Both the position numbers and the translations under genes were made by a program. This document shows positions 43,505 through 56,140 of a stretch of DNA of 64,000 nucleotides, in pieces. Position 1 is the stretch's first letter. Each line of letters begins with the position of its first letter. A model generated the notes under the pieces. The model worked only from the letters and a program-made list of their open reading frames with translations, ran no database searches and was not told the origin of the DNA. The stretch is taken from NCBI RefSeq assembly GCF_045679555.1, contig NC_092094.1, positions 37,669,430 to 37,733,429 of the forward strand, in the 5' to 3' direction. The DNA comes from Salvelinus alpinus (lineage: Eukaryota; Chordata; Actinopteri; Salmoniformes; Salmonidae).

Positions 43505-43509
<5 letters not shown>

Positions 43510-43737
43510 TGGGTGGGGGTGGGTGCTAATATTTGCCAAGCAGAGTGCATGCAGTAAAGGATATGTGATTATGCTACTTAACTGGACCTTTGTCCAGGCA
43601 GCAATACCCATCTGCCTCATCATTAGCAGTGTGAGAAGGAAGTGACTAAACTCATGTCACACTAACTCCAACTGGACTGGACTCTTTTACCTAATGCTTA
43701 GGCCACACTTTACTATCAAGGAACGGTCAGAGGAATA

Positions 43738-43786
43738 CATTGTGTGTGTGTGTGTGTGTGTGTGTGTGAGTGTGAGTGTGTGTATC
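43738..43786. repeat. (GT)n microsatellite
   Basis: TG dinucleotide run with a few GAGTG interruptions. Confidence 0.88.
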
Positions 43787-43956
43787 TGTCGAGATGTAGG
43801 CCATGTGTGAACAGGCATCTCTATCTCTTCCATCTCTTTCTCCTCGTTCTCTCTGAGAGGAACGTTTGGACCATCTGTTTATGAAGACTGTGTATTTCAT
43901 GTGTATGGGAAGAATGGGTCCAGAGTTGGTCCAGGTGGTAAACTGACCACTAGGGC

Positions 43957-45026
43957 CAGGGTTGGGTAGGTTACTTTCTAAATGTAATCCATTACAGTTA
44001 CTAGTTACCTGTCCAAAATTGTAATCAGTAACATAACTTTTGGATTACCCAAACTCAGTAACGTAATCGGATGATTTATTTTGGATTACTTTCCTCTTAA
44101 GCAGCAATAGAAGAAGATAAAAATAATCCATCAAACACATTTTGTGTGTCATAACAGTAGTCAGACTTAAACTTGCTCCTTTTTCCAATGCTGAATTGAA
44201 TGTCATTGAGGAAACAGAAATGTGTAATTATTTATTTTTTCGCAAACATCCTTTCTGAATTTAAAATTGTCATGAAACAAAAAGTGTATTTTCCCACCAG
44301 AGACGCGTTTCCATCAAACTGACTTATTGCGGATAAAAGTGCGTGTGCGTGATGACGTAGTGCACATAAAAACAACTTTTGTAGTTAAATTCCCATGTAC
44401 CGAAAAAAAAAAACTAGCTAAATTGGTTGCCATCGCATTTTCAACTCTACTGATGGTTTTGTCAGAAAAAGTGTTGCGTCATTTAGCAGATGTGCCCACT
44501 CTGGTCTTGTCACATGTGCTCTAGCCAACAGCTCTCAGATACAGAGCGGGTAGGGTAGCCTACATGATGAGATTATTATGGATAAACACAAGATAGTTTT
44601 TGCTTGTCAAATGGCAGCCAAGCATCGATGATCATGTCACCAGAATAAGACCGTGGATATTTATTGAAAAGGAGCATCAAGCTCCTCACCTTAAACCTTC
44701 ACCACCTGTGAAGTTCATCATAACTTTGTAGCCTAATAAACTGCATGCTTTCCCGAGTTGTAGTGGGAGGACCACACAACATAATATTGTGTGACTCCAA
44801 GTAATTTTTTTTTATTATATCAGTGTTTGCTTTTAAAGATGTTTCCACCACCATTCCTTACATAATACTTTTAAAGACACCAAAAAAAATCCCACCATAT
44901 CAAACAAAGAAATTGTCTGTTTTCCTGTTTCCATCAGCCCTCGTGACATTTTTCATGCGTCAGGTAATTAATCTGCATGAAATGGTTGAATGGAAACCTG
45001 GTGTAATGAGCTACTCCCCAACCCTG
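43957..45026. mobile_element. Probable hAT-type non-autonomous element
   Basis: It begins CAGGGTTGGGTAGGTTAC and ends GAGCTACTCCCCAACCCTG, inverted ends typical of fish hAT elements. The flanks ACTAGGGC and TCGAGGGC match at 6 of 8 positions, consistent with a decayed 8-bp target duplication. No transposase frame is visible. It may contain later insertions. Confidence 0.5.
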
Positions 45027-45137
45027 TCGAGGGCTCTCTGTGGCGTTTTGTATTTGTAAGCATGCCATGATGATGTGTGTGCGACACTGCGTGCATGTGT
45101 GTAGTTTGATATATTCGTGATTCATCACTTGCACATA

Positions 45138-46776
45138 CAGTGGCTTGCGAAAGTATTGACCTCCTTGGCATTTTTCCTATTTTGTTGCCTTACAACCTGG
45201 AATTAAAATAGATTTTTTGGGAGTTTGTATCATTTGATTTACACAACATGCCTACCACTTTAAAGATGCAAAATATTTTTTATTGTGAAACAAACAAGAA
45301 ATAAGACAAAAAAACTGGAAACTTGAGTGTGCAAAACTATTCACCCCCCAAAGTCAATACTTTGTAGAGCCACCTTTTGCAGCAATTACAGCTGCAAGTC
45401 TCTTGGGGTATGTCTCTATATACTTGGCACATCTAGCCACTGGGATTTTTGCCCATGCTCCAGCTCTTTCAAGTTGGATGGTTCCGCTGGTGTACAGCAA
45501 TCTTTAAGTCATACCACAGATTCTCAATTGGATTGAGGTCTGTGCTTTGACTAGGCCATTCCAAGACATTTAAATGTTTCCCTTAAACCACTCAAGTGTT
45601 GCTTCAGCAGTATGCTTAGGGCCATTGTCCTGCTGGAAGGTGAACCTCCATCCCAGTCTCAAAGCTGTGGCAGACTGAAACAGGTTTCCCTCAAGAATTT
45701 CCCTGTATTTAGCGCCATCCATCATTCCTTAAATTCTGACCAGTTTCCCAGTCCCTGCCGAGGAAAAACATCCCCACAGCATGATGCTGCCACCACCATG
45801 CTTCACTGTGGGGATGGTGTTCTCGGGGGGATGAGAGGTGTTAGGTTTGCGCCAGACATAGCATTTTCCTTGATGGCCAAAAAGCTAAATTTTAGTCTCA
45901 TCTGACCAGAGTGCCTTCTTCCATATGTTTGGGGAGTCTCTTACATGCCTTTTGGCGAACACCAAACATGTTTGCTTATTTTTTTCTGGCCACTCTTCCG
46001 TAAAGCCCAACTCTGTGGAGTGTATAGCTTAAAGTGGTCCTATGGACAGATACTCCAATCTCCGCTGTGGAGCTTTGCAGCTCCTTCAGGGTTTCCAATC
46101 TACGCTGTGGAGCTTTGCAGCTCCTTCAGGGTTATCTTTGGTCTCTTTGTTGCCTCTCTGATTAATGCCCTCCTTGCCAGGTCCGTGAGTTTTGGTGGGC
46201 GGCCCTCTCTTGGCAGGTTAGTTGTGGTGCCCTATTCTTTCAATTTTTTAATAATGGATTTAATGATGTTCAAAGTTTCTGATATTTTTTTATAACCCAA
46301 CCTTGATCTGTACTTCTCCACAACTTTGTCCCTGACCTGTTTGGAGAGCTCCTTGGTCTTCATGGTACCGCTTGCTTGGTGGTGCCCCTTGCTAAGTGGT
46401 GTTGCAGACTTCTGGGGCCTTTCAGAACAGGTGTATATATACTGAGATCATGTGACAGATCATGTGACACTTAGATTGCACACAGGTGGACTTTATTTAA
46501 CTAGTTATGTGACTTCTGAAGCTAATTGGTTGCACCAGATCTTATTTAGGGGATACATAGCAAAAGGGTGAATACATATGTACACACCACTTTTCAGTTT
46601 TTTTATTTTTTAGAATTTTTTGAAACAAGTAATTTTTTTCATTTCCCTTCACCAATTTGGATTATTTTGTGTATGTCCATTACATGAAATCCAAATAAAA
46701 ACCAATTTCAATTACAGGTTGTAATGCAGCAAAATAGGAAAAATACCAAGGGGGTGAATACTTTTGCAAGGCGCTG
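45138..46776 (-). mobile_element. Full-length Tc1-like element, dead
   Basis: The 1,639-bp element is bounded by CAGTGGCTTGCGAAAG and CTTTTGCAAGGCGCTG, with TA at 45136-45137 and 46777-46778. The transposase is damaged (next entry). Confidence 0.92.
45370..46363 (-). pseudogene. Tc1 transposase pseudogene with 40-bp tandem duplication
   Basis: The minus-strand ATG at 46363 reads MKTKELSKQVRDKVVEKY-like, the standard N-terminus. A 40-bp segment (TCCAATC...CAGGGTT) is repeated at 46054-46093 and 46094-46133. Because 40 is not a multiple of three, it shifts the frame in the second DNA-binding subdomain. Further on, the catalytic-core landmarks ([14 protein letters not shown], around 45785-45815) are recognisable. 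The element keeps both ends and could only move in trans. Confidence 0.8.
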
Positions 46777-46778
46777 TA

Positions 46779-47640
46779 AGGGGCTTTGTAAATCAAGTTT
46801 GGATGTATTAGCAGTTTATTAAATGATTGGATAAAGGAAAGGAATTGCTGACATTTAGAGTTTAACAGCATAAAGTGGAGCTATAGCCTATATCTAAGTT
46901 GGTATTAGACCTGGATAACTGACATGATCGTTGAAGTTCTAAGGGTACAGCAGTCTGATGACTCTGCTTATATTGGTCACATGAACTATGTGTCCTCCTC
47001 TTTGATTGGACTGTGATGTTCATCACAGCAGTCCCCGCTATTCTCCTTTCAAAATATGACTGAGTTTGATAGTGAAAACAGTAGGAGAGGTTTTAGATGT
47101 TTGTCTAGCATTTCCTCAGCCTATCTGTCTGCATTAGTCTCCATGGTTCTCTGGTCTCTGTTCTGCTCATTAGCAGTCTCTGTTGTGTGAGGCAGTCCCA
47201 ATTGTTCTCTTTACCTCCGTCTGTGGTCCAGCCTCTCACACACACATACACTAAAGCCCTGCACGGGCATGACATTTAGGCCGAGCCCTACCCATGCCTG
47301 TGACGTTCAGGCCCTACCGTACCGGGGCCCAAATTGCTTCTGCCAAATTTAAGGCCTGCATAGTTAGTATACCCATTAATTGCTAGTCTCTATCTGTCCC
47401 CCGCACAGCCCCCTCCGTTCCGTGTGTGTGAGTATCCATAGCAACGGCTCCACTTTTGTTAACTTGCTTAATAACGAGATGTGAAATAGCTGTTAGCTAG
47501 CTACTTTTCATCACTCTAAACTCTGACAAAACTCATAAAACATTATTGTTTTCTGTGAAATAATCTCGACACTGACAATGTTTTGTCATCCTAGAACATC
47601 CACAGTATACCACAGTGTAGAAACCCAGTCAATATCTGGT
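46779..47640. other. gnao1 intron, no feature seen
   Basis: Unassigned intronic DNA between Tc1 copies. Confidence 0.5.
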
Positions 47641-47652
47641 GTGCCTCATAAA

Positions 47653-48718
47653 TGTTTGCACATTTTGAAAAATAAAAAAACTTAAATATGACATTTACAT
47701 AACTATTCAGACCCTTTTCTTAGTACTTTGTTGAAACACCTTTGGCAGCAATTACTGCCTGAGGACTCTGGAGCAGGTTTTCATCAAGGATCTCTCTGTA
47801 CTTTGCTCCATTCATCTTTTCCTCGATCCTGGCTAGTCTCCCAGTCCCTGCAGCTGAAAGAATTCCCACAGCTTGATGCTGCCACCACCATGCTTCACTG
47901 TAGGGATGGTGCCAGGTTTTCTCCAGACGTGATGCTTGGCATTCAGGTCTGAGAGTCTTTAGGTGTCTTTTGGCAAACTCCAAACGAGCTGTCATGTGTT
48001 TTTTACTGAGGAGTGGCTTCCATCCGGCCACTCTACCATAAAGGCCTGATTGGTGGAGTGCTGCAGAGATGGTTGTCCTTCTGGAAGGTTCTCCCCTCTC
48101 CACAGAAGAACTCTAGAGCTCTGTCAGAGTGACCATCGGGATCTTGGTCACCTCCCAGACCAAGGCCCTTCTCCCCCGATTGCTCAGTTTGGCTGGGCGG
48201 CCAGCTCTAGGAAGAGTCTTGGTGGTTCCAAACTTCTTCCATTTAAGAGTGATGGAGGCCACTGTGTTCTTGGGGATCTTCAATGCTGCAGATATTTTTT
48301 GGTACCCTTTCCCAGATCTGTGCCTCGACACAATCGGAGCTCTACGGACAATTTCTTAGACCTCATATAGACAAGTCTGCGCCTTTCCAAATCATGTCCA
48401 ATCAATTGAATTTACCACAGGTGGACTCTAATCCAGTTGTAGAAACATCTCAAGGATGATGAATGGAAACATGATCCACTTGCGCTCAATTTCGAGTCTC
48501 ATAGCAAAGGGTCTGAATACTTATGTGAATAACGTATTTCAGTTTTAGATTTTTAATAGATTTGCAAAAATGTCCAAAAACCTGTTTTGACTTTCCTTAT
48601 GGGGTATTGTGTGTAGATTGATGAGGAAAAAATTATATTGAATACATTTTAGAATAATGCTGTAAAGTAAAGACATGTGGAGAAAGTCAAGGGTTCTACA
48701 TACTTTCCGAAGGCACTG
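47653..48718 (-). mobile_element. Tc1-like element with internal deletion
   Basis: The right end CTTTCCGAAGGCACTG is at 48718 (TA follows). The left end is truncated. Minus-strand remnants read KNTVASITLKWKKFGTTKTL (48113-48331). 47720-48103 contains the 5' core joined to the tail VIAAKGVSTKY, with the second catalytic D and the E region deleted. Dead copy. Confidence 0.82.
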
Positions 48719-51700
48719 TACCTAGCTTTGGAAACAACTCCTGTTGTTCTCAGCTTTCTGTGGGTATACTTTTCATTTGAACTCAAGAGCAACTATTTTT
48801 ACAACCGAGATATTTTATATGGCTTTCAGATATGAAGCGCGCGAAATGCGCAATTGCACATCGGCCATTGTGTGTGCATAGGGTAGCAGGGCTACAACTG
48901 CAAAAAAAAAAGGGACATTATATTTACTGTTGGATTAATACATGGCTACTAGCAGTGGGTATTATATTTTGTGTTAGTGAGATAGCTAATGTGTTTTGAG
49001 TTTTCACTTCCTCATGTTGAATAAGCTCCAAAATTAGCCTATGATATTGATGTATTTAAAGATGTAGGGAAATTCATCTCTTTTGAACAAAAGAAATCGG
49101 ACATTACAGGGAGTCCTATTTTAACAGTAAAATATAACAACAATACCCTATTGTTAACTCACAATTCATGACAATCACTGGATTAGGTTGCTCCACAAAA
49201 TATCTCAGCAGTCTATTACACAGTCTAAATCAAATCAAATGTATTTATATAGCCCTTCTTACATCAGCTGATATCTCAAAGTGCTGTACAGAAATCACTG
49301 TGAAATACTTTAAAAGGTGAATGAGAAAGCAGTTTTTCTATTGCGTGTATGTTGGTGCACATGGAAGTCAGTGATTTATGTTTACTATAGGTTAATGAGG
49401 CAATAAAAATGTGATGTGACAAAAATATGACTAAAAATAAAAATGTATTTAGTTGACTAAAATGGCCCACTGTTTTCATCCTTTTGACAATAACTAGACT
49501 AAGTAACTACTAAAATGACAAAAATGGTACTAAGACAATGACATTTTAGTCAAAATGACTAAGACTAGACTAAATCTAAAACAGAGTGCCAAAATGAACA
49601 GTGGTATACCATAGTGGCCATCATCTTAGTATAGAACACACGTCATAACTTAAACCTTCTTCTGAACCAGCTGTCTCCTCTTCATATCACAAAAAGCGAT
49701 TGTGTTCATGTTGTAGGTTAAACAACCCCTAGCTTCCCTCCCGGGGTAACCTGAAGAGGCCAGTGTTTTGTTGTCAGCTCTTTCTGATGCAGAGGCAGTG
49801 ATAAAAGGAGAGCAACAAAGACACAGAGCACCCTCCACCGAATTACTGCTGTCAGAAGAATCAATAGAACTGGGCTGTATTGACACAAACACTCACTGTG
49901 GATCTCATTGAATATGCAGACTTGAAGGTTTTGTTCTACAGCCGTCGTTGTGTTTTACATCTATTTATGAGCCTGAATAACAGCTACATTCATATCTGTA
50001 CTTTGGTCACATAATAATATGAACCTTAGTTTGCCTATTTCCTAATAGAAAGTCTAGCTAAAGAATCAGTTTATTGAACACAATGGAGATGGTTCCCTTT
50101 TCTTGGGTATAGCAAATGTAACTGTGGAATGTTCTATAGAATGTCCCCAGGACAGTCCCAAATGTGAATTGAAATCGAGCTACAATGTAGTGCCAAAATG
50201 ACAAGCTTTGGAACAGTGTCGAGAGCAGACTGTGTGTGAAGACGTGGGAGTGTGCAACCAGCATGCTTTAGTAGGAGCTGATTTACTTCAATGACTAATT
50301 TCTATAGGGAAATGTGTGAGGAACAATACAAATGAAGACCATACAATTGTATTGTGTGTGTTCTCATCCTGATGGCCTAGGAAAGGGACACTCCCTTTAT
50401 CTGCCTTCAGAGGAAACTGACTCACTGAGCCAGAGAGGAAGAGGCGAAACGAGAGGGTCCACTCCCGTCAAAATCTGTCCACGCGTGAACACACCGATTC
50501 TGCTTAATAAGCAGACCGCCTGCCTTCCCTCCTTTGGGACAACGACTCCCATTGTTAGAGCAGAGACGAGACCATCTTGTCATTATATATAGTATCTCTG
50601 GCTAAGCTGAGCTGACATAGAAAAGAAAAGGTGCAGCGTGGCACACTGCTGGGTTGGGAAGCACTGTTCTGTACGCTCAGTCTGGTCTATACTGAACTTC
50701 CCCCGCTTCTGCTTATCCTTGTCACTAAGCTCTGGAAACTCCCCCATGCCTATTCTATCTGTTTCAGGCGCTATGTCCGCTCTCATCTCTTGAAAGTCTC
50801 TCTTTTCTCCTAGACACTCATTATACACTCGCCCTGCTCTCGTTCACTCTCTGTTTCCTCTCTCTCTGTTTTCTCCTGTTTCTCTCTGTCTCTATGGCTG
50901 CTCTCTCGCTCTCTGGGCCCTGTATCTCTGTAGTCTCTGTTCCTCATTCGGTGCTGCTTCCACACTTAGCGTGGGGATGCTAATCACGTTAAGAGGGCCA
51001 GTCTAGCCACCTCTGATGACGTGATTGGAGGTGACTGACCGGAGCAAGAACAAACAAGGGCCAGTCGGCCCGGCTGCACCATTCCCAGACCCTTACTGTA
51101 ATTTTCCCACCGTGAGGCCCGGAGTGATGGGGGTAGGGGGTTGGAGGATGCTGATCCCCTCTGGCACGTAGGTTTGTCTTCCCTCCAGAACAGGTTTAAT
51201 TTAGGGCTCAGACGGCAGAGAAGGGGGGGGGGGGGGTAACTCAAGTGTTACATAACCGGAAGTCACAAATTGAATGTAGCCTACGTGTTTGTCTCACACC
51301 CGCAGTCGCCATCTAACAGTCCCATGCTCTGCCATACATTGGCTGAGCTCTCTTATGGGTTTGTTGTTTGTTTACTGGTTCAGTGACAGACACCCAGCGC
51401 TGCAGAACACTGAAGCTCATGGTAACATACAGTATCTCTAGATAGCTGTCCTTGTGTTGCCATATCATGCCCGGTTTGCATCCACTTTGCATTAGCTACC
51501 GTCATAGAGAGAGAGAGAGACATGCAAAACACAGGGCAAAGACCGTGTGGTCTAATTATAGCCATGCTTGAACTGCTTAAGCACAGTGTAGACACACATT
51601 TGACATCACATCGGACCGCACATCATCACATCGCATCAGACGTCCAGACCTAGGGAGAGTTCAGGATGGGATTTTTCCAGCCCCTTGAGTCCTCTTAACC

Positions 51701-52148
51701 TTTTCCCTAAGGGGCCTCGGGGGGTTTTCAATGGGTCAGGGAAGATCACAGTTACACAATCTTTGTTCACATTTCAGGCCAACAATGAATTCAGCTAGCT
51801 CTAGCAGTTTACAGCATTTATCAAATTAGCGCTGCTGTTAAAATTTGTTCTGTCGTGGGGTCCCTGGCTTTTGGTGGAATGTCATTAGGTCTGAGATGGA
51901 AGAAGGTGGAGAAGCCCTGCTTCAAAGGAATCTTAAGCTGTTGAGCCATTCATGGTCTCACTGGATTTCAGCGAGATATTAATCTGTGTTCACTTGAAGA
52001 GTGTTCCCTTGCGTCTATCTGCATTGCATTATAACGCATGATAATCATCAGCATTCATTATGTGGACAAATGTTTTTCTTGTGCCTGCCTGAGTAACTGC
52101 AGGTCACGTGAGATGTGTAGCCAAGAGCTCTAGTACAACTTAGGCATT
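48719..52148. other. gnao1 intron with few recognised features
   Basis: It contains the short repeat fragment at 49227-49294, a G-run near 51222-51236 and GA/CT-rich stretches near 50850-50900. No conserved exon could be identified; open frames are below 90 aa. Confidence 0.5.
49227..49294. mobile_element. Fragment of the ATTTATATAGCCC repeat
   Basis: It begins AAATCAAATCAAATGTATTT and ends GTGCTGTACAGAAA, matching the first about 70 bp of 7625-8512. Confidence 0.75.
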
Positions 52149-53530
52149 CAGTGCATTCGGAAAGTATTCAGACCCCTTCACCTTTTCCACATTTGGTTAC
52201 ATTACAGCCTTATTCTAAAATGGATTAAATTAATCTACACAACACCCCATAATGACAAAGCGAAAACAACTTTTTAGAACGTTTTGCACATTTATAAAAA
52301 ATAAAATAAATAAAAACAGTAATGCTTATTTACATAAGTATTCAGACCCTTTACTACGAGACTCGAAATTGAGCTCTGGTGCACCCTGTATCCATTGATC
52401 ATCCTTGAGATGTTTCTACAACTTGATTGGAGTCCACCTGTGGTAAATTCAATTGATTGGACATGATTTGGAAAGGCACACACCTGTCTATATAAGGTCC
52501 CACAGTTGACAGTGCCTGTCAGAGCAAAAACCAAGCCATGAGGTTGAAGGAACTGTCCGTAGAGCTCCAAGACAGGATTGTGTCGAGGCACAGATCTGGG
52601 GAAGGGCCTCCATCATTCTTAAATGGAAGAAGTTTGGAACCACCAAGACTCTTCCTAGAGCTGGCCGCCCAGCCAAACTGAGTAATCGGGGGAGAAGGGC
52701 CTTGGTAAGGGAGGTGACTCCTCAGTAAAAGACTCATGACAGCCCGCTTGGAGTTTGCCAAAAGACACCTAAAGATTCTCAGACTGAGAAGCAAGATTCT
52801 CTGGTCTGATGAAACCAAGATTGAACTCTTTGGCCTGAATGCCAAGCATCACGTCTGGAGGAAACCTGGCACCATCCCTACGGTGAAGCATGGTGGTGGC
52901 AGCATCATGCTGTGGGGATTTTTTTGCCGGAAGGGACTGGGAGACTAGTCAGGATTGAGGCAAAGATGAACGGAGAGAAGTACAGAGAGATCCTTGTTGA
53001 AAATATGCTCTAGAGCGCTCAGGACCTCAGATTGGGGCGAAGTTTCACCTTCCAACAGGACAACGACCCCAAGCACACAGCCAAGACAACACAGGAGTGG
53101 CTTTGGAATAAGTCTCTGAATGTCCTTGAGGGGCCCAGCCAGAGCCCGGACTTGAACCTGATCGAACATCTCTGGAGAGACCTGAAAATAGCTGTGCAGC
53201 GACGTTCTCCATCCAACCTGACAAAACCTGAGAGGATCTGCAGAGAAGAATGGGAGAAAGCGTCATACCCAAGAAGACTCGAGGCTGTAATCTCTTCCAA
53301 AGGTGCTTCAACGAAGTACTGAGTAAAGGGTCTGAATACTTATGTAAATGTGATATTTCAGTTTTTTAAATTTGCAAAAATGTCAAAGAACCTGTTTTTG
53401 CTTGGTCATTATGGGGTATTGTGTGTTGATTGATAAGGAGAATGAAAAAGAAAATCTATTTTAGAATAAGGCTGTAACGTAACAAAATGTGGAAAAAGTC
53501 AAGGGGTCTGAATAATTTCCGAATGCACTG
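52149..53530 (+). mobile_element. Tc1-like element, dead
   Basis: The 1,382-bp element is bounded by CAGTGCATTCGGAAAG and CCGAATGCACTG, with TA on the right (53531-53532) and a decayed target on the left. It belongs to the same family as 18919-22097 and provides the unsplit reference for that copy. Confidence 0.9.
52541..53322 (+). pseudogene. Tc1 transposase pseudogene, plus strand
   Basis: The start (ATG at 52541) is followed by a deletion after GEG, and another between the two DNA-binding subdomains (around 52720). The frame at 52736-52948 carries [16 protein letters not shown] and [12 protein letters not shown]. 53032-53322 carries [16 protein letters not shown] and SPDLNLIEHLW to the C-terminus GASTKY. 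A TAG at 53011 and frameshifts separate the parts. Confidence 0.85.
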
Positions 53531-55320
53531 TATACCTACGCAATTTCTTTATAAGCTCTCACTCATCTACAGAATAAATGGAGTTAGGAGATGCACTACT
53601 TGTGAGGGTTTCGCTAATGTGAGGTCCTCTCTCTCTCCACTGTACTCAACTACACTAGTGTATCACAGTTAATGTGTCAGTGTGTGAATCAAGGCCCTTG
53701 TACCAGGATGGAGTAGGACAGGTTGTTGAAGGCTGGGCTGGGCAGAGGGACTAAGCTCTGGTTGGCTCTGCTGTTGTTGCTACTGCCGGGAGGGCTGCCT
53801 GGAGGACATGATTAGTATCTGGAAAAGAGGAATGTGGCATATTCCCCAAATCTCCTCCTCTCTGTCTGTGCACTGAGGGGAATGATGGCAGTACTGTTAG
53901 TGCACTGGGACAGCCTGCTACTTCACTTATACTCTTTCTGCCTCTAACCTTTCTCTATTTCTCAGATTCTTTCGCTCTCACATCTGGACCCTCCCTTGCT
54001 CTCTTTATGACTCTCTCTCCCTCTCTACCACCCTCCCTCCCTTTCTCACTGTGGTCCAGATGCACTCGTCGATTGCAGAGCCAGAGCTGACCAACCAGCC
54101 AGTCAGTGAGTACATGTGCTGGTCAGGTCCATGCAGGGGAACAAAGGGTCTTTGTCTGTGGTCTGGGAGGTGTTTGTGTCAGGCAGCAGATCCCCGGTCA
54201 GGTCCTGTACAGACCAGACAAAGGGGCCTTGTTGGAACGGCTGTTTGTGTTGGGCCCCTCAGCTGATCTGAGGTCAGGTGATCCGGAGCACATCTGTGAT
54301 ATGTCTGAATTTAACCAATACCTAACTACTGTAACCATGCACAGTCTAATTATATGGTACGCACGTTGACGTACATTACAACACGGAGCTCTTATATCAT
54401 TGTGTGAATTGAAACATCTAATTGCATACTTTGCCATGGATAAAATGACAGTCCAGGTGTGGTCTAATCAGAATGGTGTAACCATGTGTTGACCGGCTTC
54501 TTTAGCTACTCTGAGTAATAGTCAGTGACGTAGTTGTTCTGGTTTGTGTTGGTGTTGCTGTGAGCAGTGTTAATTGGAGGAGGTTGTGACAGTGTTTACT
54601 GGGTTGTCAGAATAACCTTTGCCAGATAGGTGTGGGGTAGCTAAATTGGCCTGTGTGGCAAGCAACGCCCTCCCACCGGCGGATAGCCTCCAGGGGGACG
54701 ACGAGGAGGAGGAGGCTGTAAATTAGCTGTAGCTGCTTTTAATGTTAATTACAGATGCAGGTGGAACAGCGTGGAGAGGAGGACAGTGCGTTGCGGGTTG
54801 AGGGGCAGAAGCAGTAAATGCAGAGGCAGTCAATTCTACGTGGAGTCACAGTGCTTTGCCCTCTACCAGCACCTCTACACCTCAGGCCTGGTGTGTCACT
54901 GTTCATTGTCATCAGACTAGTAGGAACAGCTCTCCACAGCAAAAAAGAAGGTGTATTAGCCAGTCCCAAAATGGCACTTGATCCAGACAGATAAACTCTG
55001 CTACTGCTCTGTTCAATCATTGGGCATCTTCTGAATTCAATATCATTACATTAGAACATTTGTATGTCCATTTTTCAGACAGCCACGTATGCATTAATGA
55101 ATCATATAGAATCATTATAGAATCATACAATCAATTTGACTTTGTTTTTACCAATCTAACTACACAACAACATAATGGTAATAATTTATATGAATAGTAA
55201 ATCTATTGATCTCAAGATGCATATTTGATAGAAGTGTGTGCTTGCATTCAGTTATTGAGCTGGTTTTGGCTGATTTCATGGAGCTACAGGTGACAAACAA
55301 TTACCCTTCCATTTGGAAGT
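53531..55320. other. gnao1 intron, no feature seen
   Basis: No recognised repeat or exon. CT-rich tracts occur near 53930-54050. Confidence 0.5.
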
Positions 55321-56140
55321 GCCGAGCACATCCCCATCCACATTGACAGGGCTGTAGTGGAGAGGGTCGAGAGCGTTAAGTTCCTCTGTGTTCACATCTC
55401 TAAGAAATTAGCATGGTCTACACACCAACACAGTTGTGAAGAAGGCATGACAACGCCTCTTCCCCCTCAGGAGGCTGAAAAGATTTAGCATGGGTCCTTA
55501 GATCCTCAAAAAGTTCTACAGCTGCACCATTGAGAGCATCTTGACTGGCTGCATCGCCGCTTGGTATGGCAACCGCTTGGCATCTGACTGCAAGGTGCTA
55601 CACAGGGTAGTGAGGCCCAGTACATCACTGGGGTCGAACTCCCTGCCATCCAGGACCCATGTCAGAGGAATGCCCTAAAAATTGTCAAAGACTCCAGCCA
55701 CCCAAGTCATACACTGTTCTCTCTGCTACTGCACGGAAAGTGGTACCGATGCAGCAAGTGTGGAACCAACAGGACCCTGAACAGCTTCTACCCCCAAGCC
55801 AAAAGACTGCTAAATAGTTAACCAAATAGCTACCTGGACTATCTGCATTGAACCCCCCCCCCACATTTGCACCAACTCTTTTGACTCATCATATACGCTG
55901 CTGCTACTGCTTATTATCTATCCTGTTTCCTAGTCACTTTACGCCTACATACTATACATATCTACCTGAGTTACCTCGTACCCCTGCACATCGACTAGTC
56001 ACTTTACCCTACATACTGTACATATCTACCTGAGTTACCTCGTACTCCTGCACATCGCCTCGGTACTGGTACCCTGTGTAATAAACAAGTTATCGTTAAT
56101 CATTGTGTATTTATTTCTCATGCTATTATTTTTCTATTAT
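55321..56140 (+). mobile_element. 5'-truncated LINE fragment, plus strand
   Basis: It encodes remnants of the polymerase C-terminal domain (FYSCTIESILTGCIAAWYGN, ASDCKVLHRVV), followed by the 3' UTR with GCTGCTACTGCTTATTATC. It is the same family as 35405-39787. A segment of roughly 60 bp of the UTR (CACTTTAC...ACATCGAC) is tandemly repeated at about 55935-56055. No intact frame. Confidence 0.75.
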
